A stretch of DNA of 10,131 bases from Flavobacteriales bacterium (GTDB taxonomy: Bacteria > Bacteroidota > Bacteroidia > DT-38). The position numbers were made by a program, and so were the translations under genes. Where the stretch lies: contig JABSPR010000349.1 in assembly GCA_013214975.1 (NCBI GenBank), positions 1 through 10,131 on the forward strand, read 5' to 3'. How positions within the stretch are numbered: position 1 is the first letter of the stretch; each line of letters opens with the position of its first letter. This document shows, piece by piece, positions 6,291 to 10,131 of this stretch. Under the pieces are notes generated by a model, which made no database searches, was not told where the DNA came from, and saw only the letters and a list, made by a program, of their open reading frames with translations.

Positions 6291-7328
6291 TTGGAAACAC
6301 CTAGGAATATTGTCGCTTCTGTAGTTGTGTGTATGCACAACGAGGAAAAGTATATCAGGCAGTGCCTAGATTCTCTTGTCAATCAAACTTATAGTCATGA
6401 ACTTTTTGAGATTATCGTTATCGATGATGAATCGAATGATAATTGCACGAGTTATGTTCAAAAAATCATCAAAGAGAGAAAAGGTCTATTTCCTAGGATA
6501 AACCTTACCCGAATAGTAAACAGCAAATTATCCATTGCTAGAAACGAAGGGATAAAAAGATCTAATGGGGATTACATCATGTTTATTGATGGAGACGCCG
6601 TTGCTAATTTAGATTGGCTGGAAGCCTATGTAGATGTCTTTGAGAAAACTAAATGTGATTACAGTGGCGGTAAAATAGAATTACTGAATACAAAAAATCC
6701 CTTCGCGCGGCTGCTACAGGAGACACGCTTTAAACAATCGATGAAAAGCGTAGATAGTCCAAATTTTCTTCATGGTGTTAATATGGCTTTTCGAAAAGAA
6801 GTCTTTGAACAGTATGCCGGATTTTGCGAAAATTTATTTAGAGGAGAAGAAACAGCATTTACATTCTTAATAAGGAAAGACAGAATATGGGCCCCAGCGG
6901 AGAAAGCTATCGTACTTCATGAACGTCACGAATCGTTTAAGGCTTGGTGGAATATATATATAAAAGACATTTCGATGTCGTACAGAACGAACAAGGTAAT
7001 AGCTCAAAACTCTATACTTCTTGCACTTAGACATCAAGTTAATTATGTAAAATCAATTTGCTTTTACCTCCTGGTTATATCCTCTTTTTTTATCGAGAGT
7101 TTATGGATCCTAGCGTTACTCTCTCCAATATTCCTTAAGCAAGGAGCCATTTTTAAACGCTACGGGAACTTCAAATACTACTTCTTCTCCGTTTTTGTAG
7201 CATGCGCCGATCTCGTAATTCGCATCTACTACATTACGTTTGGAATAATTAAAAATATAGGTGTAAAACTTATTCCTGCCTTTACGAGCAATCCTAAAGT
7301 ATTGCTAGAAAACACTACAGAAGTATAA
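6291..7328 (+). CDS. Membrane-anchored glycosyltransferase family 2
   Basis: This is a 345-residue inverting GT-A glycosyltransferase acting at the cytoplasmic face of the inner membrane. The catalytic domain (about 8-215) shows the GT2 opening VASVVVCMHNEEKYIRQCLD (8-27), VIDDESND (43-50), the SIARNEGI segment (81-88), the metal-binding DGD (Asp100, Asp102) in MFIDGDAVA, an acceptor-site HGVNMAFRKE (161-170) and an acidic RGEET (184-188) as the general-base region. Two hydrophobic stretches follow, about 254-283 and 297-322, which would anchor the C-terminus in the membrane. It starts with TTG at 6291: the in-frame stop at 6273-6275 leaves no other standard start upstream, and the first internal Met (residue 15) lies inside the first strand. 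It sits 4 bp after the sulfotransferase-like gene and 11 bp before the nucleotidyltransferase gene, consistent with one operon. Donor and acceptor are unknown. Confidence 0.92.
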   Translation: METPRNIVASVVVCMHNEEKYIRQCLDSLVNQTYSHELFEIIVIDDESNDNCTSYVQKIIKERKGLFPRINLTRIVNSKLSIARNEGIKRSNGDYIMFIDGDAVANLDWLEAYVDVFEKTKCDYSGGKIELLNTKNPFARLLQETRFKQSMKSVDSPNFLHGVNMAFRKEVFEQYAGFCENLFRGEETAFTFLIRKDRIWAPAEKAIVLHERHESFKAWWNIYIKDISMSYRTNKVIAQNSILLALRHQVNYVKSICFYLLVISSFFIESLWILALLSPIFLKQGAIFKRYGNFKYYFFSVFVACADLVIRIYYITFGIIKNIGVKLIPAFTSNPKVLLENTTEV

Positions 7329-7339
7329 CTCCATAGTTA

Positions 7340-8029
7340 ATGGAAGCAAAAAACAAAATATACTCAAACATCCCAATAGTAATAATGGCTGGAGGAATCG
7401 GATCTAGATTAAGTCCGCTTACAGACAACCTTCCCAAAGCGCTTTTAAAGCACGAGAAAAAACCAATTATTGATAAAATAATATCGTCGTTTGCTACTCA
7501 GGGATCCAGTGAGTTCTACCTTATCCTAAACCATCTTCATCAATTAATCATTGATCATATTGACACAAGATTACAAGAAGAACACACATTTAAATTTATC
7601 ATAGAACAAGAAAAACATGGAACAATTGGAGGATTAAGCCTTATTGACAAAACCTTTACTTCTCCTGTTGTCGTTACAAATTGTGATGTCTTAATAGATG
7701 TTTCTTATTCAGAAATTCTCAATTATCATATTAAAGCTAAAAATGATATAACAGTAGTCTTTACTAAGATTGAAGCAGAATCAAGTTATGGAGTGTTAGA
7801 AATTGATGAGAACAACGATGTGATCGATTTGAAGGAAAAGCCCAAAAGAACAATCAAGGTACTTGTTGGCCTATACATATTAAGTCCTGAAGCAATTAAT
7901 ACTATTCCAGTTAAAACATATTTTCACATAACAGAACTTATTCAGAAACTAATTTCTAAAAAGAAAAAGGTAGGTTCGTTTGAAATTGATTCTAAGAAAT
8001 GGACCGATTTCGGAATTCACAAAGACTGA
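7340..8029 (+). CDS. Sugar-1-phosphate nucleotidyltransferase, PtmE/LegX-like without CBS domains
   Basis: This is a 229-residue cytoplasmic enzyme that would join a sugar-1-phosphate to an NTP, giving an NDP-sugar. The signature loop is VIMAGGIGSRLSPLTDNLPK (14-33, Arg23, Lys33), followed by EKHGTIGGLSL (91-101), the metal-binding NCD (114-116, in place of the more common GD), YGVLEIDE (150-157), LKEKPKR (164-170) and WTDFG (221-225) near the end. The closest relatives by motif are the PtmE/LegX-type transferases found with legionaminic acid genes, which activate GlcN-1-P with GTP and usually carry N-terminal CBS domains; those are absent here, since the catalytic domain starts at residue about 12. 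The protein stops right after GIHKD, where relatives have one more short helix. The GT-C gene begins 25 bp downstream. Another sugar phosphate, such as hexose- or heptose-1-phosphate, is possible, so the substrate is only suggested by context. Confidence 0.85.
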   Translation: MEAKNKIYSNIPIVIMAGGIGSRLSPLTDNLPKALLKHEKKPIIDKIISSFATQGSSEFYLILNHLHQLIIDHIDTRLQEEHTFKFIIEQEKHGTIGGLSLIDKTFTSPVVVTNCDVLIDVSYSEILNYHIKAKNDITVVFTKIEAESSYGVLEIDENNDVIDLKEKPKRTIKVLVGLYILSPEAINTIPVKTYFHITELIQKLISKKKKVGSFEIDSKKWTDFGIHKD

Positions 8030-8054
8030 TCACGAATCAAAGTTGTCTTAATAA

Positions 8055-10085
8055 ATGAGAATTACCAAGCTATCCATATCTGTAATCATTCTTCTCTTTA
8101 CGTTAGGATATCTTCTTCACGGTAAATACATCAACGAATTCCCTACTTACGTCCATGCCTGGACTCAGGCAGACAGGTATGCGATAGCACTTGGGTTTGG
8201 CAATAATGATTTAAATTTTTTCAAACCAGAAACCTATTCTTTACTCAAAAACTCAACAGAAATAAATGGTTGGAAGGTTGAAGCCAATCAAAGTATCACC
8301 TCAGTAGATTTTCCAATCCACGATTTCATTCCGGGTTTAATCATGAAAATATCAGAAAATAAATCACCTTGGATATTTAGGGGCTACATTCTACTATATG
8401 GGTTTCTCGGATTGTTTGTGCTTTCTAAACTTGCGTTCCTTTTGACCAAAGATGAAGGGAAGTCCTTTCTCATTACAGTTTTCGCAGCTACCTCCCCTGT
8501 TTTTGTTTACTACCAAAGTGGTTTCCTTCCAACGATTCCTTGTATTGCCAACGTAATCATCGGTTTCTACTTCTATTCTAAGCACTTGTATAATGCGTCG
8601 CACAAAGACTTTGTTACAAGTTTAATATTCCTCTCTCTAGCTAGTTTAAGTCGAAGCCCATTGGCAATTCCATTGATAGCAGTGTTGTCCGTAGAAGCTC
8701 TACGGTTTCTTCGAAAAGAAAACGATTTAAAAACGAAGCTTATACCCATAGTTTTATCCATAGTGACCATCATCGGGTACTTTGCATACAACAGTTATTT
8801 ATCCAAAACATATGGATCCGTTTTTCTAGGCAATCTGATGCCGGCCACAGACTTCAATGATGCTTTTGATATTTTTAGAAATATCAAGAATAGGTGGTTA
8901 ACTGAGTATTTTACATCTTTTCATTATTGGTTATCTATTCCAATAATTATTGGTGGTCTATACGGGCTCTTTATAAATGCACCATTAGAAAAAGAGAAAC
9001 AGACTTTATTTATTCTAATCAGCATCAACATTATTGGATGCTTTGGATATTCAGTATTAATGCTAAAACAGTTTACCCACCACGACTATTATTTTCTTGA
9101 CACATTTTATGTACCAATTATTCTTTTAATACTGCTATTGATTTCTTTAATCCCAACGCCTACTTCCAAATGGGGTAAATATATTTCCATTGGTGCCGTT
9201 ATTCTTTTCGCGTATCCCACAATATTAAAAGGAATAGAACTTCAAGATAAAAGGAGGACCATACACCACAACAATAGAACTATTGCAACAACTAATAACT
9301 TTGAAGACTCAGAAGCTTTTCTCGACTCTTTAAATGTGCCTAAGAATGCTCAGATACTTGTACTAGATGCTTACACGACTAGTATTCCATTTATATTAAT
9401 GAACAGAAAGGGTTATCCCCTACTTACAACGAGCAGAAAGAATCTAATCAAATCTCTTGAATGGAATTTTGATTTCGTTGTGATCCAAAACGAATTTTTC
9501 GTCTCTGACATTTTTAAATATTATCCAGAAATACTTAAGCGCCTTAAAAAACTAGGCGATAATGGTAAGATTTCCGTTTGTGTTTTAGACGACAATATAG
9601 AAGATCAAACATTAAGCGATTTCGTTGAGTTTGGCGCTAGAAAACCATTATTTGAATCCAATGTATCATTCGAAAATAAGCCAGATAACAAATGGGAAAA
9701 TGTAGTATACACTTCGAATTTTCATTCCACGGGAGATAGCGCTGGAATTCTGAAAAAAGATGACATCTATGGGATAGCCTATAAGTCAACTGAGTTAGAT
9801 GTAATAACTAGTAGAGCGGCTAAGCTTTATTTTAGTGCCGACTTTTTACAAAATGGAATTGATGAAATAACACTCGTTGCAGCTGTTGCTGCTAACAAAG
9901 AGAACATATTTTATCAAGCCCACGATTTAAGAAAATTACTAAAAGAGAAAAATGAATGGGAACATATCGAGTTGCTATTCGATCTTCCTCAAGTCAAAAG
10001 CGAAGAGTACGAATTTTCTCTTTATCTATGGAATAGATCCAAAAGCCAATTATTCATGGACGATTTCGGATTTCGGATTTTCTAA
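8055..10085 (+). CDS. GT-C membrane glycosyltransferase (GT39/GT83-like) with extracytoplasmic C-terminal module
   Basis: This is a 676-residue polytopic inner-membrane protein that would transfer a sugar from a polyprenyl-phosphate carrier on the periplasmic side. After a first helix (about 5-22) comes the periplasmic loop HAWTQAD (34-40), with the acidic residue (Asp40) expected as catalytic or metal-binding in this superfamily. About nine more hydrophobic segments follow up to residue 392. A second loop motif HHDYYF (342-347) also fits GT-C enzymes that handle lipid-linked sugars. Residues about 415-515 form a soluble alpha/beta segment. Residues about 535-676 are rich in alternating hydrophobic and polar residues, ending in LYLWNRSKSQLFMDDFGFRI, and look like a beta-sandwich of carbohydrate-binding type. 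It is the last gene of the plus-strand run, 25 bp after the nucleotidyltransferase gene. It could be a glycan-modifying transferase or an oligosaccharide or protein glycosyltransferase; the superfamily call is good and the substrate is unknown. Confidence 0.85.
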   Translation: MRITKLSISVIILLFTLGYLLHGKYINEFPTYVHAWTQADRYAIALGFGNNDLNFFKPETYSLLKNSTEINGWKVEANQSITSVDFPIHDFIPGLIMKISENKSPWIFRGYILLYGFLGLFVLSKLAFLLTKDEGKSFLITVFAATSPVFVYYQSGFLPTIPCIANVIIGFYFYSKHLYNASHKDFVTSLIFLSLASLSRSPLAIPLIAVLSVEALRFLRKENDLKTKLIPIVLSIVTIIGYFAYNSYLSKTYGSVFLGNLMPATDFNDAFDIFRNIKNRWLTEYFTSFHYWLSIPIIIGGLYGLFINAPLEKEKQTLFILISINIIGCFGYSVLMLKQFTHHDYYFLDTFYVPIILLILLLISLIPTPTSKWGKYISIGAVILFAYPTILKGIELQDKRRTIHHNNRTIATTNNFEDSEAFLDSLNVPKNAQILVLDAYTTSIPFILMNRKGYPLLTTSRKNLIKSLEWNFDFVVIQNEFFVSDIFKYYPEILKRLKKLGDNGKISVCVLDDNIEDQTLSDFVEFGARKPLFESNVSFENKPDNKWENVVYTSNFHSTGDSAGILKKDDIYGIAYKSTELDVITSRAAKLYFSADFLQNGIDEITLVAAVAANKENIFYQAHDLRKLLKEKNEWEHIELLFDLPQVKSEEYEFSLYLWNRSKSQLFMDDFGFRIF

Positions 10086-10131
10086 CAAATTCAATCTCTT
10101 ACTACAGCTGTTGGAGATAACTCGTTAATTC

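Noticed and set aside
8018..8058. Frameshift truncating the nucleotidyltransferase
   Set aside because: Continuation in either other frame gives a tail with no likeness to the family's last helix, so a true short C-terminus is equally likely.
8394..8791. Two antisense reading frames of about 70 codons inside the GT-C gene
   Set aside because: They are mirrors of membrane-helix codons; composition is unlike a protein and the plus-strand frame is uninterrupted.
1..10131. Defence system, prophage, transposon or CRISPR content
   Set aside because: All substantial reading frames are explained by glycan synthesis or modification enzymes; no direct-repeat array, transposase, integrase or terminal inverted repeats were seen.

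Overview
The window is a stretch of a surface-polysaccharide or glycan biosynthesis locus, most likely from a marine or aquatic member of the Bacteroidota (Flavobacteriia-like). The assignment rests on AT-rich DNA, the absence of convincing Shine-Dalgarno sequences before the genes, several sequences resembling the Bacteroidota -7 element (TAnnTTTG) in the divergent gaps, and enzyme types typical of flavobacterial glycan clusters. No rRNA, tRNA, CRISPR array or insertion sequence was seen. The taxonomic call is inference.

Layout: (1) Positions 2-1431, plus strand: the 3' part of an NAD-dependent sugar epimerase/dehydratase, coupled through a TTGA overlap to a CMP-nonulosonate (sialic-acid-type) cytidylyltransferase that starts with TTG. 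(2) Positions 1411-2379, minus strand: a GT-B protein with an HP motif resembling bacterial sialyltransferases, overlapping the preceding gene tail to tail by 21 bp. (3) Positions 2380-2562: a divergent AT-rich gap with two short palindromes sharing TTGAT/ATCAA half-sites. (4) Positions 2563-4562, plus strand: an FkbM-type methyltransferase and a LegC-family PLP aminotransferase. (5) Positions 4554-5591, minus strand: a GT4-type glycosyltransferase, overlapping legC tail to tail by 9 bp. (6) Positions 5592-5650: a short divergent gap. (7) Positions 5651-10085, plus strand: a sulfotransferase-like protein, a membrane-anchored GT2 glycosyltransferase (TTG start), a sugar-1-phosphate nucleotidyltransferase of the PtmE/LegX-like type without CBS domains, and a large multi-spanning GT-C glycosyltransferase with an extracytoplasmic C-terminal extension. 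The last 46 bases hold no complete gene.

Working model: the LegC-type aminotransferase, the CMP-nonulosonate synthetase and the PtmE/LegX-like nucleotidyltransferase together point to a 5,7-diamino nonulosonic acid (legionaminic-acid-like sugar) route. The HP-motif protein is a candidate transferase for that sugar. The GT4, GT2 and GT-C proteins would build or transfer the rest of the glycan, and the FkbM methyltransferase and the sulfotransferase would decorate it. The dehydratase (LegB), hydrolysing epimerase (LegG) and nonulosonate synthase (LegI/NeuB) needed to complete the route are not in the window and should lie next to it if the model holds. No flippase, polymerase or export gene is seen. 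The individual enzymes belong to known families. The less ordinary parts are the HP-motif transferase, the alternating-strand layout with overlapping 3' ends, the paired palindromes and the C-terminal module of the GT-C protein.
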